Assembly (NCBI GenBank): GCA_000697335.1
Contig: JNEM01006218.1
Span: 1-18,411 of the forward strand
DNA length: 18,411 nt
Source of the DNA: Conidiobolus incongruus B7586
Lineage: Eukaryota > Entomophthoromycota > Entomophthoromycetes > Entomophthorales > Conidiobolaceae
Reading direction: 5' to 3'
Below, one piece after another: positions 8,544-18,411 of this stretch; positions within the stretch are counted from its first letter, which is position 1, and each line of letters opens with the position of its first letter. Both the position numbers and the translations under genes were made by a program. The notes below the pieces were generated by a model. That model was not told the DNA's origin and searched no databases. It saw only the letters and a program-made list of their open reading frames with translations.

Positions 8544-9632
8544 ATGAAAACTTTTGACGAAATAATCAATTTTATTACTCATCAACCCAAATGCTACACT
8601 AAAAAATCCTTGTACTGCTTCAAGGAAGTGCTCGGGAGTGGAAGGTACGGCCAAGTGAAATTAGCTGTTAGAGAAGATACTGGAGAGGAAGTCGCAGTCA
8701 AAATTATATTGAAGAACCATGATGAGAAGAAGGTTGACAGTGTGAAGCGGGAGTTGAATATCCTGCAACAGTTAGATCATCCGAACATTATCAAGCTTTT
8801 GGATTGGTTCGAGTCTAAGGATAAGTACTACCTGGTATTTGAATTGGCTAGGGGCGGTGAGTTGATGGATAGGTTCGTATATAGGGGCAGGTATACTGAG
8901 GATGACGTGCGAAATTTTGTCACCCAAATATTGCATGCTATTGATTACTGCCACGAGCGTCATATTGTCCATAGAGATATTAAGCCTCAGAATTTGTTGT
9001 TCAAGGATTATGAAGAAGATACCAAAGTGATTCTTGCAGATTTTGGGGTTTCTGCAGTGTGGGAGCATGAAGACATCGGATTGACAACTGTGTGTGGCTC
9101 CTACGGTTACTGCGCTCCCGAAATTCTGTTGAAGAAACCATATGATAGTTCCGTAGATTTATGGAGTATAGGGGTAACTACATATGTACTTTTCAGTGGT
9201 CGCATGCCATTCGACAAGCATGAGGAAGGATCCCCAGAGTGGATGGAAGATATGTTGCAAGCGAATTTTGGCTTTGAAGGTGCTGTTTGGGACCAAGTGT
9301 CCAATGATGCTAAAAAATTTATCAGAGCTTTAATTCAGCCAGATCCCAAGAAACGTCCTACAGCTAAGCAAGCGCTACAACTTCCCTTTATCACCGGCAA
9401 ACGCGTCTCTAACATTGATCTATTGCAATATGTCCAAAAAGGCAATGAAACCAATAAGATAAGATCAAGAGCTCTAATGAAGCTCAATGCTGTCAACGCA
9501 TTTTTAGAATGTTTAAATACCAAAAAATTACCCAAAATTGATTCTCTAAATATTCATGATAATACTAACGAAAAAGCAGAGACAAAATGCACCAACAAAG
9601 ATATAACAATTACGAACGAAATCATCATATAA
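8544..9632 (+). CDS. Ca2+/calmodulin-dependent protein kinase (CaMK family)
   Basis: A single uninterrupted exon encodes a 362-residue Ser/Thr kinase. Visible motifs are the glycine loop GSGRYGQV (31-38), VAVK with Lys53, the C-helix Glu70, HRDIKPQN (143-150, Asp145 and Asn150), DFG (166-168), APE (191-193), DLWSIGV (205-211) and RPTA (271-274). Every catalytic residue is present. The activation loop has Thr181-Thr182-Val-Cys, matching the CaMKI site that CaMKK phosphorylates, followed by GSYGYCAPE rather than the common GTPGYVAPE. Residues about 286-322, with VSNIDLLQYVQKG, then IRSRALMKLNAVNAF, sit where CaMKI/II carry the autoinhibitory and calmodulin-binding segment; the basic, hydrophobic helix fits that role. 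The Lys- and Asn-rich tail is not conserved. Length suits CaMKI. The role, Ca2+ signalling in the cytosol, is inferred from family. MOB2 lies convergent 41 bases downstream. Confidence 0.93.
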   Translation: MKTFDEIINFITHQPKCYTKKSLYCFKEVLGSGRYGQVKLAVREDTGEEVAVKIILKNHDEKKVDSVKRELNILQQLDHPNIIKLLDWFESKDKYYLVFELARGGELMDRFVYRGRYTEDDVRNFVTQILHAIDYCHERHIVHRDIKPQNLLFKDYEEDTKVILADFGVSAVWEHEDIGLTTVCGSYGYCAPEILLKKPYDSSVDLWSIGVTTYVLFSGRMPFDKHEEGSPEWMEDMLQANFGFEGAVWDQVSNDAKKFIRALIQPDPKKRPTAKQALQLPFITGKRVSNIDLLQYVQKGNETNKIRSRALMKLNAVNAFLECLNTKKLPKIDSLNIHDNTNEKAETKCTNKDITITNEIII

Positions 9633-9652
9633 CATAATTAATCAACTCTTAT

Positions 9653-9668
9653 TTTATTAATAAATAAA
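9653..9668. promoter_or_regulatory. Polyadenylation signals in the kinase/MOB2 junction
   Basis: AATAAA occurs on the plus strand at 9659-9664 and 9663-9668 and on the minus strand at 9653-9658. All lie in the 41 bases between the two convergent stop codons. Each transcript's 3' end probably enters the other gene. Confidence 0.5.
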
Positions 9669-9673
9669 CACTA

Positions 9674-10560
9674 TTAGCATATCAAATCATTCACTTCTAA
9701 CTCTTTAATCAAATCCTCACATGGCGATAGGTCTCTTCTATCGATCAGATTGAACTTTTTAGAAAAACTCAAAAAGTGGTAGAAGATGGAGTTAAAGTAC
9801 GGTAGGAACTGGAGTTGAATCATCTGCTCGTAGTGATTATTTAAAATATGGCTAAAAATTTTAAATAAATTATACATGATCACTTTTACTATGCTAAGGA
9901 AATTGGAAGGAAATTCTTTTCCTAATATTGCTATTATTATTACTATATTATATAATTGTATAACAGTTACCTTGCTTTGTTGGAAAATTTTGCTCATTAT
10001 CCAATAAGTTTTGAATATTAGTTAATGTATAATCAATAAATTGGCATGCTGGTAATTTTTGAGATTTGTTATTGTTATCCGTATAGTTGTATATTATACT
10101 AAAAATTCTATATCAATATCGATTTTTTTGGAATTGTGTTGAAGTTACTTTCCAGCTGTCATCCTTGGACAAGAATCGGGTGTACAAAATTCGGATATCA
10201 CTGAGAATACTAAGTGAGTATTGGTTACAAAATCAAATACTAAATAACTTATTAGAAAATGAAAAATATTAATGAATATTGGTGATTACCATTACAAGCT
10301 ATCCACTCGTTAAAGTCTACATACTTTGGTAAGTCTACAACCTTCTGAAAGTCTCCCTTAACCAATGTACTCTGAATTTTCGAAGGATTTAAATACAAAG
10401 GTAAATTTTCGGGACTTGAGTGGTTCGATGCAGAATTGCCATTATTCACTAAGGTTTTCTTTAATTTATTGCGAGAATTGAAAATACTATAATAGTTGTT
10501 AAATAAATAGTTTTGTATTTTGTAAATTATTTTCTATTACTTGAAATTAAAAAAACTCAT
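9674..10560 (-). CDS. MOB2: MOB2-like kinase activator
   Basis: MOB proteins bind and activate NDR/LATS kinases; fungal Mob2 partners Cbk1/Orb6 in the RAM/MOR polarity pathway. The exons I infer, in transcript order, are 10541-10560, 10290-10486, 10149-10239, 9971-10098 and 9674-9921. Introns are 49-54 bases, GT-AG, and all phases agree, giving 227 residues. The start reads MSFFNF, as in MOB1/2. LVKGDFQKVVDLPKYVDF plus NEWIACN (about 48-72) and the segment with LPACQFIDY and NFPTKQG match yeast Mob2 better than MOB1. The zinc ligands are kept: Cys91 and Cys96 (EFCTPDSCP), His170 and His175 (SHILNNH). NLIDRRDLSP near the end is canonical. The aromatic stretch YEYHW of MOB1 is weak here (IIYNY), so the copy is divergent. 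The first exon has only 20 bases. Confidence 0.9.
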
Positions 10561-13500
10561 TATAATAAAATTAATTAATTAATTATTATATGTATTATAT
10601 ATGTATTTTAAAATTTATAAGGTTAATATTTACAAAGAATAAAAAAGAGATAAAAACTAAGGTTAACAAAAATGTTAATTTTATAACTAATCATTAAGGT
10701 GATATGTCACAGACTATAAATTTGTTAAACATATTTTCAAAGAATGGTATTATGTTATATGATTGGTTGGTTTTTATTAAAAGTTGCGATATTTAGAAAT
10801 AGTTTCGAGATCTTTGTCAAGTTATTAGATGTTATTATTGGAGATTTTTTAAGGTTTTTAGCAATTTTTATTTATTTTGGAATTGGATAAAATATTTTGA
10901 TTATTAATTTATAAAAATTGAATATTTATAAAAAAAATATCAATAAAAATAACATAGTAAATTAGACTTTATTAAATGTGTATAATTTATTTTATTGTGG
11001 GACATTTTAATCTTTCTCATTTAATAAAGATCTGATAATCCATAATATTTCAATCTTTATTTTACAAATTATAAAATCAATTTTCCAACTGGTTCAAAAG
11101 ATGTAATTATTATTTTTATAAAGATTATAAAATAATTAATTAATAATGATTTAATATTTTTATATCTGATCCAGTTACTATAAATTTTGAACTTTAAATT
11201 TATTTATCTTGAAATTTTTATATTCACTAAATTGTTAATTTATTTCATAGAAAATATAAATTAAAAATATTCAAACTATTATTGAAATTATTATATAATT
11301 CGTATAAAATTTTAGTATAAATTTGATATCTACAGATTTTAAATTATAATTAATATCATTGAATGATTTTAACAAAGATGAATGATAATATTTAAAACTT
11401 ATTATAATGACCCATTTTAAATAATAAAATGAAATTGTGATTGATTGCAAACTGCAGATGATCAAATTGTATATTAATATAAGAAAAATTATGAATTTAA
11501 TACAATTTAAATTATGAATGTGAAACTGGAATATTAAAAAAATCGAAATTGATTCAACATCAATTTCAAACTTAATTAATCCTTGGTTATTTAATAAATT
11601 TATATAATATAATATTTAATTATATATAAAAACTTAGATATCATTTTAATTTTCATTATTATATTGATTAATTGAATAGAATAATTAAAAAAATTTACAC
11701 TCAATGTGATTTTATAATGAATATAAACATTATTTTTACTAAATCATAGTATATATTATGAGATGCTATTGTACTTTTTCAATATAGTGTTTTTTTTCAT
11801 TTGAATATTTGATATTAATAATAATCATAGCAAGATAATCGATTTAAACTGCTTGATATTAAAAATTAATATTTATTTCATGGAATAATTTGCTCAAATT
11901 TTTTTTGAATATAACTATTAAAATCAAAGTGAGTCAAAAACCAGGTAAAATACTAATTTCATAGTAAGCCTATATATATTATAATATCTTTTGAAATTAA
12001 CTTATTTGCAACAACATATATTACTTTGTTAAGTTTTATTTATTAATACTATATTGCAATTTAAATTATTGTATAATATGAACATGTTGGTGACTTAGAT
12101 TAAAACAGTGCTCTATTTGAAGAAAGTAATATATACATATACATTTGTATATGAAATACCATTAAGCTTAATTCGATTGATTATATATAATTTTTTATTA
12201 TTATGTTATTAAAATATAAAAACAAATCATATATGTGACTCAATTTTGATTAAATATTAAAGTTGCAAAAATTAATAATGTGATATAAAGTCTGGTTATT
12301 CAATTCAATAACTTAAAAAACTTTGAAATCATTTTAAAGTATAATATAAAACACAGGATTTATAACTATCATCATCAAGCTTTATTTATAAATATATTTC
12401 GATGTTTGAATAAAAAAAGTATCCAATTTGAACATATAAAATTTTTAGTGACTATTAGTAGATGAAGAATTTAATAATTTTTAATAAAGTAAATTATATC
12501 CAATTTTATCAAAATAAATCAACTATTCATTTTAGTAATTTAAATTAATGACAATATATATTATACAAATTATGATATTTAAACACGTTTACTTCCGCAT
12601 CATAATGATTATATTCAAAGATACAATGTTAATAAAAATCATTATTAATGTTGAATTTAATAAATGATAGTATCTACAAATTGTAGTAATACTTCATATA
12701 GTAAGAATGTTACTAAATTGTTAATGAATAGATTAATTAACCTATATTAAAAATATATGTTTTATTTTAGATATATATAGTTTTATATTTTAAATAATTG
12801 TTTTATTTGTTAAAAATAAATTGAACATAAATTTAGCACAACACATGTCTAAACCATCACTAAAACTTTACCATTGAAAATATTGTGACTTTTCTAATAC
12901 TCAATCACTCTACAACTGGTCAACTAATCAAACTGTAAATACGTTTATAATTAGTGATTGTGTTGATTATGTTAAATACAAAAAAACGTATTAACTATAT
13001 TAAGCTAGAATTTTGATATTAATAAAGCAATCAAAAGTGAAATTTGATGCAAGATTTTTTTTGTGACTTTTTCGGATATTATTATTAATTTGGTAATGAT
13101 ACCAAGTTTTTAAAATTATTGGAGGTTTACATTCTATATTTGTAAGATAATTTTATTATATATAGCTCATCCTTTTGAAATTAACATTACTAACAATACT
13201 TTTCAAAGTAATATACTGGTTATTTATATCAAATATGAATCTTTTTGCCATCAATTTGCGCCAACAACATTTTCCACTCGTCAGTCACATTAAGAACAAA
13301 AATATTATTTCATCATTAAATAGCTGAAACTGTAAATATTGATAATAATATCGAGTAGTAAATTTCAAAACTTTTGTTACCATATCATATGATTAAAAAG
13401 TGACTGATAAGGTGATTAATGGACTCAAGTCATTAATCACTCAATTATAAGTGTAATTATTACTTCGAATTATTTGATATTAAAATATTTAGTTTTGATT

Positions 13501-13955
13501 GAATAGCCTTATTTCCCATACAATATATGATTGATCATGATTTTAATCTTATTCAAGTTTTAACCATTTAAACTGGGTTTACTATTTAATCAATCTCTAT
13601 TTTTATCCAAAAGTCTACAGTATTACCGATAACTATATCTTACAAACTCTCGAATATTCTCAAATTTTAAGGATTACCAATAAAGAGTCATATTAATTTT
13701 GAAACGATAATATTTTACAAAATGAATATTTTTATCATAATAAGATCTAAAAAAATGTTAAAAAATATATGGAAAGCAAATTAATGCTATTGAAAACTAA
13801 TTAATGATATCATTATACTGAGCAATGCCAATTCAATAAAAAATTAAATTGTACAAGCTACAATTAAAGTGATATTAAATAAATTTTAATAAATATTGCC
13901 AAAAGAATTGATTCAACCAAAGCAACCAAATTTAATTAAATGCTTGGTGAAATTT
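10561..13955. other. Gene-free, extremely AT-rich 3.4-kb block
   Basis: No open frame of coding character, no RNA gene and no long repeat is visible on either strand; stops are dense in all six frames. The left end must hold the MOB2 promoter. A 64-codon minus-strand frame at 11271-11465 is low complexity and is not supported. A perfect hairpin lies at 13412-13440. Slightly less AT-rich patches near 12830-12960 and 13240-13300 hold nothing I recognise. Confidence 0.6.
13412..13440. repeat. Perfect 10-bp inverted repeat with 9-base loop
   Basis: GTGATTAATG (13412-13421) and CATTAATCAC (13431-13440) are exact reverse complements around GACTCAAGT. It could be a protein-binding dyad, a hairpin, or chance in a large AT-rich tract. 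There is no flanking T run and no nearby gene end. Confidence 0.7.
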
Positions 13956-14372
13956 TCAATTGAAATGCATAATAAAAATTGAATTTTTTAATTCATTTTG
14001 ATTCATAAGAAATGAACAGATTATTTCAAATGCTGGATTCTTATTGACTGAAATTGAATTTTTGTTACATTTCACTGAATTGTCGTGTTTTAAACTGAGC
14101 CGAATACTTGAGATAATCAATCCATTACAATCGATTATCCGTAATATTCTCTGTTTGTTAATTATGACGCCTAATTCAGTAACCAAAATAATTTTCTCAT
14201 TGATTAACGAATTTTGAGTATGGGAGATCGTATATTTACGTTTAAATAAGTATTGGGTACTCCTTAGCACGTCAGTAAATTTCCATGGGAAAATAATTGA
14301 CGTTAAATTAATGGTAGAAAAAATCCTAAATCCTAATAGACAACAGACTGGCCCCCTTCCAAATTCATTCAT
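13956..14372 (-). CDS. Hypothetical protein or remnant, 138 residues
   Basis: This is the only frame over 100 codons in the block between MOB2 and the RhoGAP gene, and its composition is less monotonous than chance frames nearby. It begins MNEFGRGPVCCLLGF and includes ILRIIDCNGLIISSIRLSLK, which could form alternating beta strands of the I-x-D-x-x-G-x-I-I type seen in LURP-one/tubby-like folds; that resemblance is very weak. There is no clear signal peptide, membrane segment or known domain. It is divergent from the RhoGAP gene, 217 bases start to start, and could share its promoter. It may be a lineage-specific gene, an exon of one, or a fossil. I do not recognise it. Confidence 0.3.
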   Translation of the reverse strand: MNEFGRGPVCCLLGFRIFSTINLTSIIFPWKFTDVLRSTQYLFKRKYTISHTQNSLINEKIILVTELGVIINKQRILRIIDCNGLIISSIRLSLKHDNSVKCNKNSISVNKNPAFEIICSFLMNQNELKNSIFIMHFN

Positions 14373-14589
14373 TCATTGTTTTATTGCATTAATAATCTTC
14401 ATTCCTTATTCTTCATAATATTACCACCTTTTAGAAGACTAGCCGTCCCTTTTATTTTCTCTAATACTCTTCTATAATTTATATTTTAGGACGCATCCTC
14501 TCTTTTATATTTTTACCCCATTCTAATTTATAATCTAATTTAATATCTTTTATCCGAATTAATATTCAATTCACACATTTTTATAAAAA
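14373..14589. promoter_or_regulatory. Presumptive promoter/5' leader of the RhoGAP gene
   Basis: This stretch is unusually rich in C and T on the plus strand (CCCTTTTATTTTCTC near 14447-14461, CCTCTC near 14498-14503), as in many fungal promoters and leaders, and ends in a run of A just before the ATG. No defined factor site is claimed. Confidence 0.35.
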
Positions 14590-16970
14590 ATGAACGGGTA
14601 TACTATTTTATACTACTTTTATTTAGTTTATAATAACATTTTTCTTCAGTGAATCTGTTACTTCTATGAACTCTCCCTCAGTCAATCAATGGGTTGAAAT
14701 TATTGACCCCCAGACTCAAAATATCATATATGCCAATCCTGTAAGTATGAACACCAAATTTAATATTCTAATCCTTTTATTCTGTATAAATAGAATACTC
14801 TATCTAATATTTTTATTCTAGTCTACAGGAGAATGTTCTTGGGAACGTCCCCTTAACGTTTCAATCCGTCCAAGATATCCCGAAGGAGAGTGGTGGGAGC
14901 TTTTCGACGATAATAATAAGCTTCCTTATTACTATAACACGGTATCTCAACAGACTGCTTGGGTTCGTCCTTCTACGGGTATTATTATTCCATTGGCTAA
15001 AATTCAGGTAAATTTACTAAAAGTTTTTTCTCTTATTTTTATTCTATTCTCTGAATAATCTCAATATTTGAATTCAAAAGATATATAATTATATTATTAT
15101 TTATAATTCTCTAGAATATGTTATTTATTTATTTCAATTTTAGACATCTGGTATGAACAATTCTACACCTGAAAAAACTCCACAATCAAATTATGAACCC
15201 GTGAGCAGTGACCAATCCACACACTCCTCACCTCTCCCCACAAACTCTCCCCCAACTCTTAACCATACTTCTGAGGACTCCCAAAACGACCATTCTCTGT
15301 CCTCTTCCCTGCCAACCTCCCCAATCCCAATTAATTCGCCTTTCTCCCATAAAAATAAGGACGTTAAACTGTTATCCAATCCCAGACGCAATTCAGACGG
15401 CAACAAGCTGAACCAAACGGTACCTCAGCCAGCTGCGCTGAAAAACGAGATGCCCAATCACCAGCATAAAAAATCAGTTCCTCGCGCATTATCTTTTATT
15501 TCCCCTAATACGGATAACAGTAGTATTAGTTCACCTACATTTGGTAAAGGTTACAGCTCGCTCCGACCTTCTCTTAATATCGACATCCGCTCCCCTAGCT
15601 TCAAAACCACATTTGGTAACCGAAAGAATTCCGAATTATACGAATTGGACTCTCCAAAATCGTTACCTACACAGTTAAAAAACGAAATTGGCCAATTCCA
15701 AATCGATGGTTTTGCGAAAAAGTTTTTCTCAACACACAAAAAGGGATTGTTTAGAAGAAAAGTCCCAATGGAAGAATTGTTACAATGGACATCAGAATCA
15801 ATTAGTCAGCCTTTACTCACAGTGAATAAGGATCAAAGAAAAGAAGTACTTAAAATTTTCAAAACTATCCAGAAAATTATGAAGGATAGACCTAGAACTA
15901 GTCGAGTAAGTTTGAATGGTCATGCTTCTGCATCTAATATCAATCTTGCAAATATATCCAGAACTTCTATTACCAAGCCTAGCGCAACTTCCAAGGCAGA
16001 TATTATTGATATTCAATGGATTTTGGACCGCGGTATCACTCAAGGTACGTTAAGGGATGAGATTTGGGTTCAACTATGTAAGCAACTCACTCGTAACCCT
16101 AATCCACAGAGTGAACGACTTGGATGGGAACTAATGGTCATGTGTGCATTATGCTTCCCTCCCTCCAAAAATTTTGAAGAATACTTAATCAAATTCGTCA
16201 ATGAACACACCGATCCTACTAAAAATTCTTACGAAATAACTAAAATTGCCGAATACTGTAGGAAAAAGCTAAAATTAATCTGCAAAAATGGTCCCAAAGG
16301 CAAAGTAATTACTGAAGGAGAGATTGAACAAGCTAAAATGGCACCATTTACTTTCTCATTATTTGGTGAAACCCTCGAAAATATCATGGCCTACCAACAA
16401 GAGAAACATCCTAATTTGAAAACTAATTTACCCAGAATTTTCACATTCCTTACTAAGTCTATCCTCAAATTGGGTGGTGATCAATCTGAAGGTATTTTCA
16501 GAGTTCCTGGTGAGCAAGAATTAATTACCGAACTGAGACTTAAGCTTGAGCAAGAAGAATTCGATTACAACTCTGTTCCCGATTGTAACGTTCCAGCATC
16601 CCTTCTCAAGCAGTGGCTACGTGAGCTTGAAGAGCCTCTTATCCCTACGGAATTCTACCAAGATTGTCTCACGCAGGTTAAAGATGGAGCCAGTGCATTT
16701 GAGCTTATGAAGCGTCTCCCTGATATTAACCGTAGAGTTATTAATTATCTCATACAGTTTTTACAGATTTTCGCTGATCCTGAAGTCGTCTCAAAAACTA
16801 AAATGAACATTTCCAATCTTAGTATGGTATTTGGGCCTAGTTTCCTGAGAAATCCCAGTGAAAATCTCACCGAAGTACTGGATAAGGCACCGAAAGAGAG
16901 GGATTTCCTAGCCTGCTTAATTCAGCATTACTATCCTGAGGGTGAGAAGACAAGAGATTTTTTCTTGTAA
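14590..16970 (+). CDS. ARHGAP39: WW-WW-MyTH4-RhoGAP protein (ARHGAP39/Vilse type)
   Basis: This is a GTPase-activating protein that should switch off Rho/Rac GTPases; animal ARHGAP39 (Vilse) acts on Rac/Cdc42 and binds partners through its WW domains. The exons I infer are 14590-14597, 14650-14740, 14822-15007 and 15144-16970; introns are GT-AG and phases agree, giving 703 residues. WW1 spans about 17-43 (WVEIIDPQTQ, then GECSWERP), split by an intron. WW2 spans about 57-83 (WWELFDDNNKLPYYYN, then TAWVRP), followed by IIPLAKIQ exactly as in ARHGAP39. Residues about 99-280 are a Ser/Pro/Asn-rich linker. MyTH4 covers about 300-478 (FKTIQKIMKDR, LRDEIWVQLCKQ, GWELMVMC) with a Ser-rich insert. 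RhoGAP covers about 503-693, with the arginine finger Arg548 in GIFRVPG, Lys584 in LLKQWLRELEEPL, and NLSMVFGPSFLR. The 8-base first exon gives Met-Asn-Gly; a fallback start is the ATG at 14666. Confidence 0.92.
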
Positions 16971-18411
16971 ATTGTGTTGAAATTATTCAATATGGCCCAA
17001 TATTAATGCATCATCATGTAAAATTATACACATTCACCATTCCGTTCTACTTCATTCTAAGCTGATAACTAACCTCATTATCTTTAAATTTTTATATGAA
17101 ACCCGCCTAGCTAACACTAATTCTCCTATTCAATTAATCTTGTCAATATTTTATCTTTACTCTCTTCATTTTCATTGATCTGGTATCAAACTAACAAGAT
17201 AATTTATTCTATTCTATACCTATAATAATATGTCATTAAATTATACATCAATATACCTCACTATCAATTTTGAATTATACATAACTTATTCTGATTTGTT
17301 TGGAATAAATTACTATTAATCTTAAATTATGTTCATATATTTATCATTGTATCAAGTTAAAAGAATTCTATTTAACAAAGTGATGATTTAATAGTTTGAT
17401 TCAATAAAACCTATTAACACAATTACTTTGATATTATTGACATTCTTACCATTATTAATTAATTGATAAATTTATTAAGAGATTTTTATTAATCTGAGGA
17501 ATATATCAGTTATCGATGCTAAAAAATCCGATTAATACTATCTACTTTGAACTTTAACTACTTTTGTCCATCATTATATTATCAATATTATTTAGCAAAA
17601 TTCCTATACATTTTAATATTAATATTATAAATACTATTGATATTTCCAGATCAAAACTTGGACTAGTAATTTTAACAATTTATTCAAAAAATATGATAAT
17701 TTGATGATATTAGAACTAAATAAGGTTGTGTAAAAATATTTAATCTTAATTTTAATCCTTGAGATTTTATTAAAATAACTAATAATAATCAAATGGTGAC
17801 TTTTTGTTTTTCCATGATTTAATACTAAGGTTGATGAAACTATTAATTATATGATTGATTACTATTTACTAAATTTCTAAATTGATTATAAATTTACTAA
17901 GAATTGGTGAATTTATTAATTTATGGTTTTTCAAACATATTATTGGCTTTAAAAATAAATTATGTTTAAAATATATAACAAAGTTAATATTTTCATTATA
18001 TATGTATATTTATTTATAATTATTTTTTCATTAAAATATTTTTATTTAAAAATTTAAGGTTGAATTTAATAATGTTTAATCTAGATTATAGTCATCAAGT
18101 TTTTTATTTTAGTCAAATTAAAACTTAAACCATAAACCCTGTAAAAATCCATTAGAATTTGTAGACAATTTAAAAAATTAATGATTTATCTAAAACTACT
18201 ATTTATTACCTAATTTATTACTCTAAAGTTTAAAATTATTTATAATTTAAAAAATTAAATTTTTATCATAATTCTTTTACTTATTAATAAAAAAAATAAA
18301 TTATTTATAGATAGATATTAATTTGTTTATTAAAATATATTAGTTATTTTCTTTTATTTGATTTTTAATAGCAAATTAGTTGATTATATTAGTTTTTTAT
18401 ATTTTAAATAA
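16971..18411. other. AT-rich region downstream of the RhoGAP gene
   Basis: This holds the 3' untranslated region and then intergenic DNA that becomes steadily more AT-rich toward the right edge. No open frame, RNA gene or repeat is supported. The RhoGAP poly(A) site is not obvious close to the stop. Confidence 0.6.

Noticed and set aside
8772-9068. 98-codon minus-strand open frame inside the kinase gene
   Set aside because: Antisense shadow of conserved kinase motifs; no independent support.
11271-11465. 64-codon minus-strand open frame in the empty block
   Set aside because: Low-complexity isoleucine, tyrosine and serine content with no splice-linked neighbours; expected by chance at this composition.
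10561-13955. CRISPR-like array, rRNA or mitochondrial insertion in the AT-rich block
   Set aside because: No regularly spaced repeats, no conserved rRNA segments and no mitochondrial protein motifs were seen.
15191-15406. Minus-strand open frame opposite the Ser/Pro-rich linker of the RhoGAP protein
   Set aside because: It is a shadow of a well-supported coding exon on the other strand.

Overview
The window looks like nuclear DNA from a compact, very AT-rich eukaryotic genome. Introns are short (40-136 bases, mostly about 50), start GTAAGT, GTAAAT or similar and end in TAG or CAG. The protein set points to an early-diverging filamentous fungus. One candidate group is Zoopagomycota/Entomophthoromycotina (Conidiobolus-like); this placement is inference and was not tested by any search. 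The MOB protein resembles fungal Mob2, while the FHIP and ARHGAP39-type proteins are families that yeasts have mostly lost.

Layout, left to right. (1) 1-535: most of one copy of a repeated element read as an LTR, minus strand. (2) 944-1757: minus-strand gene debris, part leucine-rich-repeat-like and part unrecognised. (3) 2485-3855: a four-exon plus-strand gene for a PAAF1/Rpn14-type WD40 proteasome chaperone, complete except for one in-frame TGA. (4) 3941-6150: a seven-exon minus-strand FHIP/FAM160 gene, convergent with PAAF1. (5) 6394-6661: short leucine-rich debris, minus strand. (6) 6695-6767: a tRNA-Lys(CTT) gene, minus strand. (7) 6776-7336: a second copy of the LTR-like element, starting 8 bases upstream of the tRNA 5' end. 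(8) 8544-9632: an intronless CaMK-family kinase. (9) 9674-10560: a five-exon minus-strand MOB2 gene, convergent with the kinase. (10) 10561-13955: a gene-poor, extremely AT-rich block. (11) 13956-14372: an unrecognised minus-strand open frame. (12) 14590-16970: a four-exon WW-WW-MyTH4-RhoGAP gene of ARHGAP39/Vilse type. (13) 16971-18411: AT-rich sequence with no gene seen.

How the genes relate. There is no operon logic here. Several products do fit hyphal or polarised growth: MOB2 activates NDR/LATS kinases, FHIP links early endosomes to dynein through Hook, and the RhoGAP turns off Rho/Rac GTPases. The kinase would respond to Ca2+/calmodulin and PAAF1 assists assembly of the proteasome regulatory particle. 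I regard their adjacency as chance.

I found no clearly new multi-gene system. The points most worth a second look are the in-frame TGA in PAAF1, the LTR placed almost exactly where a tRNA-targeting integrase would put it, the two direct LTR copies bracketing two genes and the tRNA, and the 8-base first exon of the ARHGAP39-type gene.
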